Part shown: positions 1 through 8,586 of the stretch, one piece after another
Position numbering within the stretch: the stretch's first letter is position 1
How the letters are laid out: each line of letters starts with the position of its first letter
Origin: Acinetobacter kanungonis
GTDB taxonomy: Bacteria > Pseudomonadota > Gammaproteobacteria > Pseudomonadales > Moraxellaceae
Direction of reading: 5' to 3'
Length of the DNA: 64,000 nucleotides
Assembly: GCF_009939195.1 (NCBI RefSeq)
Contig: NZ_JAACKC010000005.1
Span: forward strand, 124,001 to 188,000
Notes under the pieces: model-generated
Seen by the model: only the letters and a program-made list of their open reading frames with translations
What the model was told of the DNA's origin: nothing
The model's database searches: none
Position numbers and translations under genes: made by a program

Positions 1-506
1 GGGGCTGCGACGGCAATCACCTTGTCCGTTAAAATGGTTTCGCTTTTTAGGCGATCATCAGTAACGGGATGGGCAGAGATTCCCAAATCACAATGACCTT
101 CTAGTAACATCTGCGTCACCATGGGTCCATCGCCCGTATGCATTCGGACTCGAATTCCCGCTTCCAATAAAGGCGCTAACTCTGGCGCCAGTTTTTCAGC
201 CATAAAATCAGCATGACCAATCAGTTGCAGCGCCCCTGCAACATCGCGTGAACGTGCACGTGCAGAAGCCAATGCCGCCTCTGCTGCATCTAATTTATCT
301 CCAATATCTGCTGCGAGTTCTTCCGCTGCCGATGTAGGGATAACGCCACTGACTTGACGCTCAAAGAGAGGACGCCCGATTGCGACTTCAAGCCCTGCAA
401 TATGTTGTGATACTGCTGGCTGCGTGAGGTTTAACTGACGTGCTGCACTGCTAATGGAACGTTGCCGATAAACTTCTATAAAAGTTCTCAATCTAACCAA
501 AGACAT
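1..506 (-). CDS. LysR family transcriptional regulator (partial, C-terminus beyond window)
   Basis: The reading frame opens at an ATG ending at 506 and runs off the left edge without a stop, so only about 168 N-terminal residues are present. The N-terminus is a classical LysR winged helix-turn-helix (MSLVRLRTFIEVYRQRSISS, then AARQLNLTQPAVSQHIAGLE), followed by the start of the substrate-binding domain. It is transcribed divergently from ohr with about 115 bases between the starts, the usual arrangement for a LysR protein controlling its neighbour. The inference is that it regulates the ohr-ALDH-DJ-1 set. The ligand is unknown. An ATG just upstream is out of frame and was not used. Confidence 0.9.
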   Translation of the reverse strand, partial: MSLVRLRTFIEVYRQRSISSAARQLNLTQPAVSQHIAGLEVAIGRPLFERQVSGVIPTSAAEELAADIGDKLDAAEAALASARARSRDVAGALQLIGHADFMAEKLAPELAPLLEAGIRVRMHTGDGPMVTQMLLEGHCDLGISAHPVTDDRLKSETILTDKVIAVAA

Positions 507-621
507 ACGTAGCCATAAATTTATTTATACCCCTACCAAAATAGCATTATTATTACTCACACAACAAGAAGTCGTAAGCTTATCTCAACATCAATTACAG
601 CCAAAAATGAGAGAATTTATT

Positions 622-1053
622 ATGTTGACGAAAGAGCTTTATCGTACTTCTGCGACTGCCACAGGTGGCCGTGATGGTTATGCACGTACAGAAGATGGTT
701 CACTGCATGTCTGGTTAGGTACACCCAAAGCATTGGGTGGCCGTGATTTCGGCAATAATCCAGAACAACTGTTTGCCACAGGTTATGCGGCATGCTTTTT
801 AAGTGCCATGAAAGCCGTTGTAGCAAGCCAAAAATCACAATTTGTCAAAGTCCCTGAGGACACCAAAGTCACCGCAGAAGTTGCGATTGGTCCTTTAGAA
901 AATCAAGGATTTGGGTTGGCAATCACATTAAAAATTGAAATGCCCAATGTCGATAAAGCCGATGCTGAAGCGCTTGTGGCTGCGGCACATCAAGTCTGTC
1001 CTTACTCAAACGCTACGCGCGGCAATATCGACGTCCAATTATTGGTGATCTAA
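622..1053 (+). CDS. ohr: Organic hydroperoxide resistance protein (Ohr/OsmC family)
   Basis: Ohr proteins are thiol peroxidases that reduce organic and fatty-acid hydroperoxides in the cytoplasm with lipoylated protein as electron donor. The 143-residue length from the ATG at 622 matches the family, and the two reactive cysteines are visible: C58 in GYAACFLSAM and C126 in HQVCPYSNATRGN. An upstream in-frame ATG at 607 would add five residues, but the purine-rich GAGAG at 608-613 is placed to serve 622. Unlike many ohr genes there is no OhrR (MarR) neighbour; a LysR gene is divergent instead. It is followed closely by an aldehyde dehydrogenase and a DJ-1 protein, which suggests a lipid-peroxide and aldehyde detoxification unit. 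Confidence 0.93.
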   Translation: MLTKELYRTSATATGGRDGYARTEDGSLHVWLGTPKALGGRDFGNNPEQLFATGYAACFLSAMKAVVASQKSQFVKVPEDTKVTAEVAIGPLENQGFGLAITLKIEMPNVDKADAEALVAAAHQVCPYSNATRGNIDVQLLVI

Positions 1054-1094
1054 ACCGCACTAACTACCCCATCTAAGGTTTGAAGGACATGACA

Positions 1095-2513
1095 ATGAAT
1101 TTGCAACAATCTAAAACTGAATTATATAGCATACTAAATAGCTTAAAACGTGCTCACTTAAAACATGGACCAGCCAGTGCGGCTTTGCGACGTGATCGTT
1201 TACTGCGTGCGGTTCAATTGCTGAGTGAAAATCGTATTGCACTGACCGCTGCAATTGCTGCAGATTTTGGTCATCGGAGTGCTTATCAAACCCTGCTTGC
1301 AGATGTGATGAGCAGTATCGGTGCTTTAAAATTTGCCGCAGAACATGTTGAACAATGGATGCAAGCTGAAGTTGTAGATGCCCCTGCTGAGGGGATGCAA
1401 ACTTGGATTCAACAGCAACCTCTAGGCGTCGTTGGCATTATCAGTCCATGGAATTTTCCACTCAACCTTGCCTTTGGGCCGCTGGCTGGCATATTCGCTG
1501 CGGGGAATACCGCGATGCTGAAACCCTCGGAGTTGACACCACATACTTCTGAACTGCTCGCAGAATTGGTGGCGCGTTATTTTGAACCACATGAATTGGT
1601 GGTGGTTCTGGGAGATGCCGAGGTTGGTCAAGCATTCAGTGCTTTACCTTTCGATCACTTGGTGTTCACAGGGAGCAGTACAGTGGGTAAACATATTATG
1701 CGTGCTGCAGCAGAAAACTTAGTGCCTGTCACATTAGAGTTAGGTGGCAAATCGCCTGTGGTTATCGCGGCAGATGCAGATATTCAACAAGCTGCACAAC
1801 GTATTATGACAGTGAAAACCTTTAATGCAGGACAAATCTGTGTTTCACCCGATTATGTGCTTATACCAGATGCTCAAGTAGATGGCTTTATTACTGCTGC
1901 CCAACAGTTCATCAGCGAAAGCTTTCCGAAAGTGCAACACAATGATGACTATACTTCGATTATTAGCTCAAGACACTATGAGCGACTGCTAGCCTTATTA
2001 TCAGATGCGCGAAGTAAAGGTGCTGAAATCATCAGTTTAGCACCTGCCGATGAACCTGATTTTGATGCGAATACCCGAAAAATTGCCCCACATCTGATAC
2101 TGAATGTGACGGATGAGATGCTGATCATGCAGGAAGAAATATTTGGTCCACTATTGCCTGTCAAAACCTATCAAAAATTTGAAGAGACAATTGACTATAT
2201 CAATGCTCATCCGCGACCTTTAGCAGCCTATTATTTTGGTCAAGATCAAGCAAAACAGCAACATTTTGCTACGCATACAACATCGGGTGCGCTCGTGATC
2301 AATGATGTTATGACCCATGCCTCCATTGATACATTACCCTTTGGCGGTGTTGGCGCTTCAGGTATGGGCGCATATCACGGCATTCATGGATTTAGACGTT
2401 TTACCCATGCCAAAGCGGTTGTGTTACAAAGTATGGATGGTGCTTCAAACCTGCGTTTACGCGCTCCATATGAACAAAAGCAAGCTACTTTAACTGCACT
2501 TTTTCACAATTAA
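1095..2513 (+). CDS. NAD(P)-dependent aldehyde dehydrogenase, coniferyl-aldehyde dehydrogenase type
   Basis: This is an ALDH-superfamily protein of about 472 residues that oxidises an aldehyde to the acid. The Rossmann substrate tunnel signature (GIISPWNFPLNLAFGPL), the general-base motif (LELGGKSP) and the catalytic cysteine (NAGQICVSPDY) are all present. Sequence style and the short length match the coniferyl aldehyde dehydrogenase (CalB) branch, which also takes aliphatic aldehydes; the natural substrate cannot be read from sequence. A TTG at 1080 and an ATG at 1089 are in frame, but AAGG at 1083-1086 is best spaced for the ATG at 1095. It lies 41 bases after ohr and upstream of a DJ-1 gene, probably in one transcript. 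Confidence 0.88.
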   Translation: MNLQQSKTELYSILNSLKRAHLKHGPASAALRRDRLLRAVQLLSENRIALTAAIAADFGHRSAYQTLLADVMSSIGALKFAAEHVEQWMQAEVVDAPAEGMQTWIQQQPLGVVGIISPWNFPLNLAFGPLAGIFAAGNTAMLKPSELTPHTSELLAELVARYFEPHELVVVLGDAEVGQAFSALPFDHLVFTGSSTVGKHIMRAAAENLVPVTLELGGKSPVVIAADADIQQAAQRIMTVKTFNAGQICVSPDYVLIPDAQVDGFITAAQQFISESFPKVQHNDDYTSIISSRHYERLLALLSDARSKGAEIISLAPADEPDFDANTRKIAPHLILNVTDEMLIMQEEIFGPLLPVKTYQKFEETIDYINAHPRPLAAYYFGQDQAKQQHFATHTTSGALVINDVMTHASIDTLPFGGVGASGMGAYHGIHGFRRFTHAKAVVLQSMDGASNLRLRAPYEQKQATLTALFHN

Positions 2514-2560
2514 AACAGATCCACGATATACCACCCGATGAACGGGACAAGGAGTAACTG

Positions 2561-3238
2561 ATGAAGATTTTAATGGTATTAACTTCACATAGTGAACTGG
2601 GTAATACAGGACATAAAACGGGCTTTTGGTTAGAAGAGTTTGCCGCACCTTACTATACTTTTAAAGATGCAGGTGCAGAGATTGTTTTGGCATCGCCACA
2701 AGGTGGACAACCTCCAATTGATCCTAAAAGTGCACTTGAAGATTTTCAAACTGAATTAACACATAGATTTAACCAAGATGTTGAAGCACAAAACGCACTG
2801 GCCAATACTGTGAAATTGGACACTGTGAAAGCAGAAGATTTTGATGCGGTGTTTTATCCAGGTGGTCATGGTCCATTGTGGGATTTGACCAACTTGGCAG
2901 ACTCTATTCAATTGATTGAAGCATTTACTGCTGCGAATAAACCGACAGGTTTTGTTTGTCATGCTCCCGGGGTTTTGCGTCATGTGAAAGCAGCGACTGG
3001 CGATGCTTTGATTAAAGGGCGAAATGTCACAGGCTTTACCAATGGCGAAGAAGCCGATGTGCAACTCACAGATGTGGTGCCTTTCTTGATTGAAGATGAG
3101 TTTATTCGCCTAGGTGCGAACTACCAGAAAGCACAAAATTGGATGCCGAATGTCGTCACTGACGGTAAGTTGGTTACAGGTCAAAATCCTGCAAGTTCAG
3201 CGCCTGTTGCAGAAGCCCTGTTAAAACTCCTTTCTTAA
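2561..3238 (+). CDS. DJ-1/PfpI family protein, class I glutamine amidotransferase-like
   Basis: The 225-residue protein belongs to the DJ-1/PfpI superfamily, closest in layout to Hsp31-like proteins and cofactor-independent glyoxalase III enzymes. The nucleophile elbow is visible as GFVCHAPGVL with Cys133-His134, and an early acidic residue in GFWLEEF (Glu25/26) could complete the site. Family members detoxify methylglyoxal or related dicarbonyls, or act as stress chaperones. A good ribosome-binding site (AAGGAG) precedes the ATG. It is the last gene of the ohr-ALDH-DJ-1 run and is followed by a strong terminator. The combination argues for removal of reactive carbonyls formed from oxidised lipids, but the true substrate is not shown. 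Confidence 0.88.
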   Translation: MKILMVLTSHSELGNTGHKTGFWLEEFAAPYYTFKDAGAEIVLASPQGGQPPIDPKSALEDFQTELTHRFNQDVEAQNALANTVKLDTVKAEDFDAVFYPGGHGPLWDLTNLADSIQLIEAFTAANKPTGFVCHAPGVLRHVKAATGDALIKGRNVTGFTNGEEADVQLTDVVPFLIEDEFIRLGANYQKAQNWMPNVVTDGKLVTGQNPASSAPVAEALLKLLS

Positions 3239-3265
3239 CATGCTAAATCAACTAACTTAAGTTTT

Positions 3266-3303
3266 GATTAAGCCTCTCAATTTGGGAGGCTTAATCGTTT
3301 TTA
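3266..3303 (+). terminator. Rho-independent terminator after the DJ-1 gene
   Basis: An 11-base stem (GATTAAGCCTC / GAGGCTTAATC) with a short loop is followed by GTTTTT on the plus strand, 27 bases after the DJ-1 stop codon. Confidence 0.85.
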
Positions 3304-3367
3304 AATATACAATCATCATGTGATTCAAGTTTTTAGGCACAGCTTTAGACGATTAGCTTTCTAAAGA

Positions 3368-3401
3368 TTAAAGCCCAACATTTCAATAGGATGGGCTTTA
3401 A
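3368..3401 (-). terminator. Hairpin between convergent genes, possible terminator of the purine operon
   Basis: A 10-base stem (TTAAAGCCCA / TGGGCTTTAA) with a 14-base loop lies 28 bases past the end of the amidohydrolase gene. On the minus strand it is followed only by a weak TCTTTAG, so terminator function is plausible but not certain. Confidence 0.5.
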
Positions 3402-3428
3402 GACTAAAACCTTTGAACTTGAACAAAA

Positions 3429-4808
3429 TTAACGCTGTAACTCATTGATGGTCACACCACCTTGTTCAGCCATCCATTCATCTCTACGTTTAAATAATTG
3501 CGGTGCTGCTAGATTGACCTGTTCGATTAAGGCTTGCAGATCGGCATTCAGCAGTTTTCGATTTTCAACCACTGTTTGCCCGTTGACCATGGTCATATGC
3601 ACATCTTGCCCTTGTACGGCATGGACTAAATTGCTGTGCACATTAAATAAACGCCCTTGATCAATCAACGGGGTCATTCGCGGTGTTGCAATATCGACAG
3701 CAATAAGATCCGCCAGCTTACCAGCTTCGAGTGAACCAATTTGATGTTGCATACCGAGTGCTTTGGCTCCCATACTGGTCGCCATTTGACAGACCGACCA
3801 AGCATCAAGTGCAGCGGCATCCAGTCCAGAAAACTTCGCCAATAAAGAGGCGGTTTTCATTTCTTCAAACATATCCAGATTATTGTTTTCTTTTTCCCCA
3901 TCTGTCCCCAAACCCACCGCAATACCCCGTTGCAGCATTTGCATAATGGGTGCAGCACCTGACGCCAGTTTCATATTGGAAATCGGGTTATGGGCGACCC
4001 CAACATTGTAATGCTTTAAAATCTCTATTTCGGCAGCGTTGCTCCAAACACAATGTGCTAATAAAGCTTTGGGAACATCAAACATCCCAAGATGTTCCAG
4101 AGTCTGAATGGGTCGCATGCCATAACGGCGAATATTTTCCTCTACATCAAACTGACTTTCATTACTGTGGGTATGAAAACCCGTCTGATACTCATTACAG
4201 AGTTTTTGAATACGCGCGAGGGCTTTTTCTTCCGCATAAAAGAGATGTTCTAGTCCGACCCAAACCTGAATACGCCCTTGTGCGGCTTGATGCCATTTTT
4301 GTAGCAGTTTTTCATTACTATTTAGCGTTTCAAAATAGTGATGATCAGGATGTTCAGCGACATACGGCACCAATACGGCTCGAATACCCAGTTCTTCTGC
4401 AGCTTCAGCACTACCATCCATATAACGCCACATATCCACGACAGTGGTTGTGCCTGAAAGTAATGCCTCGGCATAGCACAAGTATGAGGCAATTTTGGCA
4501 TCATGCGGAGTGAGTACGCGGTGCATGGGGTCGATAAACTGCTGTAGCCAATCCCAAACTGGTAAACCTTCAGCCGTTCCTCTTAATAAGCCTGAATGAC
4601 AATGTGTATTGATCAGTCCGGGCATCAGTAAACTCTTTGTGTATTGTGTCACTTCAACATGCGGATATTGTTGCTGGATCTCCTGCAAAGTCCCCACCTG
4701 CTGGATATAGGCTCCATCAATTAAAATCGCGCCATCTTTGATACACTCCAAGGCTGAATTCATGGTCATCACATAATCTGCGGCGATAATTTTCATACTT
4801 TTTCTCAT
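3429..4808 (-). CDS. Amidohydrolase, SsnA/AtzB/TrzA-type purine or pterin deaminase
   Basis: The 459-residue protein is an amidohydrolase-superfamily TIM-barrel deaminase. The metal-binding residues are visible: the HxH pair H69/H71 in PGLINTHCHSG, a second histidine motif in FHTHSNES, LLAHCVW, and the catalytic aspartate in GLGTDGEKENNN. This subfamily includes 8-oxoguanine, SAH/MTA and chlorotriazine-type deaminases; the PGLVDTHIHAPQ pattern of classical guanine deaminase is not present. It is the last gene of the nucleoside-importer operon, 10 bases after a permease, so a purine-related substrate is the best inference. The start could also be the fifth residue (ATG ending at 4796), preceded by GAGAAAA; I kept the longer form. 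Confidence 0.82.
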   Translation of the reverse strand: MRKSMKIIAADYVMTMNSALECIKDGAILIDGAYIQQVGTLQEIQQQYPHVEVTQYTKSLLMPGLINTHCHSGLLRGTAEGLPVWDWLQQFIDPMHRVLTPHDAKIASYLCYAEALLSGTTTVVDMWRYMDGSAEAAEELGIRAVLVPYVAEHPDHHYFETLNSNEKLLQKWHQAAQGRIQVWVGLEHLFYAEEKALARIQKLCNEYQTGFHTHSNESQFDVEENIRRYGMRPIQTLEHLGMFDVPKALLAHCVWSNAAEIEILKHYNVGVAHNPISNMKLASGAAPIMQMLQRGIAVGLGTDGEKENNNLDMFEEMKTASLLAKFSGLDAAALDAWSVCQMATSMGAKALGMQHQIGSLEAGKLADLIAVDIATPRMTPLIDQGRLFNVHSNLVHAVQGQDVHMTMVNGQTVVENRKLLNADLQALIEQVNLAAPQLFKRRDEWMAEQGGVTINELQR

Positions 4809-4818
4809 GTCGAAGTGC

Positions 4819-5739
4819 TTAAGGACTAAAAGTTTTGCCCAATGATGCAGGTAAATTCAGTTTCAATAATTTCTTGTCACGTGAAATAAGCACCAGCACA
4901 ACAATGGTCGCGAGATAAGGCAGTGCCGATAAAAACTCATTCGGAATTTCGATACCTAAAGCCTGAGCATGGAACTGCAAAATGGTCACGCCACCAAACA
5001 GATACGCTCCAAGCATCAGGCGTGTTGGTTTCCAAGCAGCGAAAACGACTAAAGCAATTGCAATCCAGCCACGCCCTGCCACCATGTTTTCAATCCACAT
5101 GGGGGTGTAAACTGTAGATAAAAATGCACCACCGATACCTGCCATCAAGCCGCCAAATAACACAGCACCATAACGAATTGCCAGCACGTTATAGCCCATA
5201 GCATGTGCACTTTCTGGTGATTCACCGACTGCTTTGAGTAACAGACCCAAACGGGTTTTGCTTAACACCCACCAGACCGTAATGAAGGCAAAGATTGAAA
5301 GATAAACCACATAATTTTGCTGGAACAACACAGGACCCAGTACAGGAATTTCTGAAAGCCCAGGAATATTTAAATTAGTCAGACCCGGTAAAGTTGTACT
5401 GACATAACTTTGACCAATAAATGCAGAAATCCCAATACCAAAGATGGTCAGTGCAAGCCCACAAGCCGACTGATTGGTGCTCATCGACAAGGTAAAAAAG
5501 GCAAAAATCAGCGCCATAAATACACCCGCTAAACCACCAATCAGGAGCGCACTTGCCACGCTGGCATCGTACTGACTTGCAAAAGCAAATCCTGCAATTG
5601 CCCCAACCAGCATCATGCCTTCTACACCTAGATTAATCACCCCTGTACGTTCGGCAACCAGTTCCCCTAAACCTGCAAAAATAATTGGAGTTGCAGCAGC
5701 GACTGTGCCTGCCAGAATTGCAGTTAATTCAATACTCAT
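4819..5739 (-). CDS. BMP-type nucleoside ABC transporter, permease (NupC/YufQ-like)
   Basis: The 306-residue hydrophobic protein is one of two permeases of a BMP-family nucleoside importer. It carries many membrane segments and the family motif region EVVAERTGVINLGVEGMML-like near residues 27-45 (here GELVAERTGVINLGVEGMML). The family imports nucleosides or purine bases with a periplasmic or lipoprotein receptor. A clear AAGGAA Shine-Dalgarno precedes the ATG. It lies 10 bases downstream of the second permease and 10 bases upstream of the amidohydrolase, so all are co-transcribed. Confidence 0.9.
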   Translation of the reverse strand: MSIELTAILAGTVAAATPIIFAGLGELVAERTGVINLGVEGMMLVGAIAGFAFASQYDASVASALLIGGLAGVFMALIFAFFTLSMSTNQSACGLALTIFGIGISAFIGQSYVSTTLPGLTNLNIPGLSEIPVLGPVLFQQNYVVYLSIFAFITVWWVLSKTRLGLLLKAVGESPESAHAMGYNVLAIRYGAVLFGGLMAGIGGAFLSTVYTPMWIENMVAGRGWIAIALVVFAAWKPTRLMLGAYLFGGVTILQFHAQALGIEIPNEFLSALPYLATIVVLVLISRDKKLLKLNLPASLGKTFSP

Positions 5740-5749
5740 ATGATGTTCC

Positions 5750-6850
5750 TTATGATGAAGCCACTTGAGTTGTTACGGCAGTTGCTTTGTTTTTCTTTTT
5801 AGAAAAGCGGTAACGGTTTTCAATTAACGCATCGGATGCCAATAAAAAGAATAAAAGTAAACCCTGAAATACGCCTGTAATGGCTACAGGAAGTTGTAAT
5901 TCCATTTGAGCGAGTTCGCCCCCCAAGTAAATGAGAGCCATCAGAAATCCTGAAAGGACAATGCCAATGGGATTTAAGCGACCTAAATACGCCACAATAA
6001 TTGCCGCATAACCGTAACCGGGCGAAATATTGGGGTTCAATTGACCAATGGGTCCTGCGACTTCACAAATACCCGCGATGCCAGCCATTAACCCAGATAA
6101 ACCCAAGCTTAACCAAATGGCTTTGCTGGCAGAAAATCCTGCGTATTTAGCCGCTTGAGGTGCTTGTCCACTCACTTCAAGTGTATATGCCAACATAGTT
6201 TTACGAATGAAAATCCAGAACAGCCCCACTGCAACCAAGCTAATAAAAATAGAGGCATTGACGCGAGTCCCCTCAATAATCAAAGGTAAAGTCGCACTTT
6301 CGCTAAACATCACAGATTGCGGGAAGTTCATGCCATCAGGGTCACGCCATGGACCATTCACCAAATACATCAGTAAGAAAAAGGCAACATAGTTCATCAT
6401 GAGTGTGGTGAGCGTTTCTTGTGCATTGAAATGCGTTTTCAGCAAGGCTGGAATTAGCCCCCAGATTGCGCCTCCAATTGCTCCCATCACAATCATCAGC
6501 GGTAGAATCCACCAGCCCATTTGTTCATGGAACAAGATCGCAATACCACCGCCTAAGATCGCCCCCATGGTCAACTGACCTTCTGCACCAATGTTGAATA
6601 ACTGTGCGCGAAAGCCGACTGCCAGACCCAAGGCAATCAGGATCAATGGACTGGCTTTAATCAGTAATTCACTTAAGTTATAGAGTGAGGTTAATGGCTC
6701 AATAAAGAAGATATATAACGCTTTGGCTGGATTCACGCCTAGCATTAAAAACAATAGACTACCAACCACAAGCATTGCCAATAGTGCGAGAATGGGTGAT
6801 AACCACTTCATTAATTGAGAAGGCTTTTCTCTAGGTTCTAATAAATACAT
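5750..6850 (-). CDS. BMP-type nucleoside ABC transporter, permease (NupB/YufP-like)
   Basis: The 366-residue protein is the larger permease partner of the importer. It has about ten predicted membrane helices and the family motif ALGLAVGFRAQLFNIGAEGQ around residues 73-92, followed by a typical long second half with GYGYAAIIVAYLGRLNP. The N-terminal cytoplasmic stretch is short and basic, and the C-terminus ends in a basic tail (RYRFSKKKNK). AAGGTAGAG precedes the ATG. It lies between the ATPase and the other permease with gaps of 21 and 10 bases. Confidence 0.9.
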   Translation of the reverse strand: MYLLEPREKPSQLMKWLSPILALLAMLVVGSLLFLMLGVNPAKALYIFFIEPLTSLYNLSELLIKASPLILIALGLAVGFRAQLFNIGAEGQLTMGAILGGGIAILFHEQMGWWILPLMIVMGAIGGAIWGLIPALLKTHFNAQETLTTLMMNYVAFFLLMYLVNGPWRDPDGMNFPQSVMFSESATLPLIIEGTRVNASIFISLVAVGLFWIFIRKTMLAYTLEVSGQAPQAAKYAGFSASKAIWLSLGLSGLMAGIAGICEVAGPIGQLNPNISPGYGYAAIIVAYLGRLNPIGIVLSGFLMALIYLGGELAQMELQLPVAITGVFQGLLLFFLLASDALIENRYRFSKKKNKATAVTTQVASS

Positions 6851-6871
6851 TTCTCTACCTTATTCGCGTCT

Positions 6872-8476
6872 TTACTGGACTTGTGCATTGTGTGCAGTAT
6901 GTGTTGCTTGTGCTGAAGTCGGTGGCACTTGAATGCCAGACATCAGTAACCCGATCTGTTCGGCGTTGGTCTGTTGCGTTGCAACGGGTGCTGATAATTT
7001 TCCAGCAGCCAGAACACAAATTTGATCACTAATTTCAAATAACTCTTCGAGTTCTTCCGAAATCACCAAAATTGCAACGCCTTGGCGGGATAAATCAATC
7101 AGAGTTTGTCGAATGAACATTGAAGCACCCACATCAACGCCCCATGTGGGTTGAGCAATAATCAGGACTTTGGGTTGTTGTAGAATTTCACGCCCAACAA
7201 TAAATTTCTGTAAATTGCCACCAGATAAACTACGGGCTTCGGCTTGAGGACCTGATGCCTTGACCCCGAATTTTTCAATGCATTGCTGGGTTAGCTGGAT
7301 GACTTTATTAAATTGAATAAATCCACATTTGTTTAAGCCTTGGCGGAACGCGGTCAACAACATGTTTTGTGTCAGAGGCATCTTAGGCACTGCACCGCGA
7401 CCTAATCGTTCTTCGGGGACAAAACCCAAACCAAGGTCACGTCGTTTACCTGCAGATAATTCAGAAATATCCTGATTTAAAATGAAAATCTGGTTTTTTT
7501 TGCAGGTTTCTTCACCTGAAAGTAGCGACAAGAGTTCTGCTTGACCATTACCTGAAATTCCCGCGATCCCAAGAATTTCACCTGCTTTCAGCGATAAATT
7601 GATCTCGGAAAGTGAAATGCCAAAAGGATCATCGGTGACATAATTTAACTGCTTCACTTGAAATAGCGTTTCGGTACTGCCTAAATATTCGGGATGCTCA
7701 TAACTTGGTAGTTCCCTTCCAATCATTAATTTAGCCAATTCCGCCGTACTTTTTTCGGCAGGTAATACCTGCCCTGTGACTTTACCATTACGTAAAATTG
7801 TTGCTTCGTCACACAGCTCTTTAATTTCATGCAATTTATGGCTGATATAAAGAATAGAAACACCTTGTGATGCCAGTAGTCGCAAGGTTTTAAATAACTG
7901 TTTAACTGCCTGCGGTGTTAATACAGAAGTAGGTTCATCTAAAATCAGCAATGACGGATTTTGTAATAAGCATCGAATAATTTCGACCCGCTGCCGTTCA
8001 CCTACAGAAAGTGAATAAACTTCACGGCGTGGATCTACAGGTAAGCCATATTGCTCAGAAACAGCGACAATTTTGGCATTTAGGGTTTTTAAATCTATTT
8101 TTTCGTCCAGACCCAGCAGAATATTTTCAGCAACAGTCATGGTTTCAAACAGCGAAAAGTGTTGATACACCATGCCGATGCCGAGCTTTCGTGCTGCGGA
8201 TGGGCTATCAATTAATACTTCTTTGCCATTCCAGACAATTTGCCCAGTATCCGCTTTGGTCGCACCATAAATAATTTTCATTAATGTGCTTTTTCCAGCA
8301 CCATTTTCCCCTAAAATGGCGTGAATTTGCCCTGCCTGCACTTTTAAATGGATGGCATCATTGGCTTTTAGTGAATTGTAGCTTTTGCTGATATTGACTA
8401 ATTCAAGACGCAAGCTTTTCTGTTCCTGCGTTGATATTTTGGGTATGTCGCTCGACATATTCGGCAGGCTATTCAT
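6872..8476 (-). CDS. BMP-type nucleoside ABC transporter, dual-domain ATPase (NupA/YufO-like)
   Basis: The 534-residue protein has two ABC ATPase domains in one chain, as in ribose and nucleoside importers. The first has an intact Walker A (GENGAGKST, residues 56-64), signature LSVGERQR and Walker B LLILDEPTS. The second has a degenerate P-loop (GISGNGQAE) and signature LSGGNLQK with the Walker B changed to VLIIAQPTWG, which is usual for the non-hydrolysing half of this family. GGAGG precedes the ATG at 8474-8476. It follows the receptor gene after a 110-base gap that contains a strong hairpin, and is followed by both permeases. Confidence 0.92.
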   Translation of the reverse strand: MNSLPNMSSDIPKISTQEQKSLRLELVNISKSYNSLKANDAIHLKVQAGQIHAILGENGAGKSTLMKIIYGATKADTGQIVWNGKEVLIDSPSAARKLGIGMVYQHFSLFETMTVAENILLGLDEKIDLKTLNAKIVAVSEQYGLPVDPRREVYSLSVGERQRVEIIRCLLQNPSLLILDEPTSVLTPQAVKQLFKTLRLLASQGVSILYISHKLHEIKELCDEATILRNGKVTGQVLPAEKSTAELAKLMIGRELPSYEHPEYLGSTETLFQVKQLNYVTDDPFGISLSEINLSLKAGEILGIAGISGNGQAELLSLLSGEETCKKNQIFILNQDISELSAGKRRDLGLGFVPEERLGRGAVPKMPLTQNMLLTAFRQGLNKCGFIQFNKVIQLTQQCIEKFGVKASGPQAEARSLSGGNLQKFIVGREILQQPKVLIIAQPTWGVDVGASMFIRQTLIDLSRQGVAILVISEELEELFEISDQICVLAAGKLSAPVATQQTNAEQIGLLMSGIQVPPTSAQATHTAHNAQVQ

Positions 8477-8496
8477 CTATGCCCTCCACTTGTATA

Positions 8497-8531
8497 CGGC
8501 TCAGTACATGAGTTCTTCATGCACTGAACCG
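8497..8531 (-). other. Intercistronic mRNA hairpin between receptor and ATPase genes
   Basis: A 15-base stem with two G-U pairs (CGGTTCAGTGCATGA / TCATGTACTGAGCCG on the minus strand) closes a five-base loop. No T-run follows, so it is not a standard terminator. Hairpins in this position after an abundant binding-protein gene commonly protect the upstream message from 3' decay, or terminate partially, so that receptor exceeds transporter; that role here is inferred. Confidence 0.7.
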
Positions 8532-8586
8532 TTTAAACACTCTAACTTTTGCTTCAGCTTTTAATTAACGTAATTCCAATTGCGGT

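Noticed and set aside
3950..4513. A 187-codon plus-strand frame opposite the amidohydrolase
   Set aside because: It is the antisense shadow of a conserved gene, with no ribosome-binding site and no recognisable domain.
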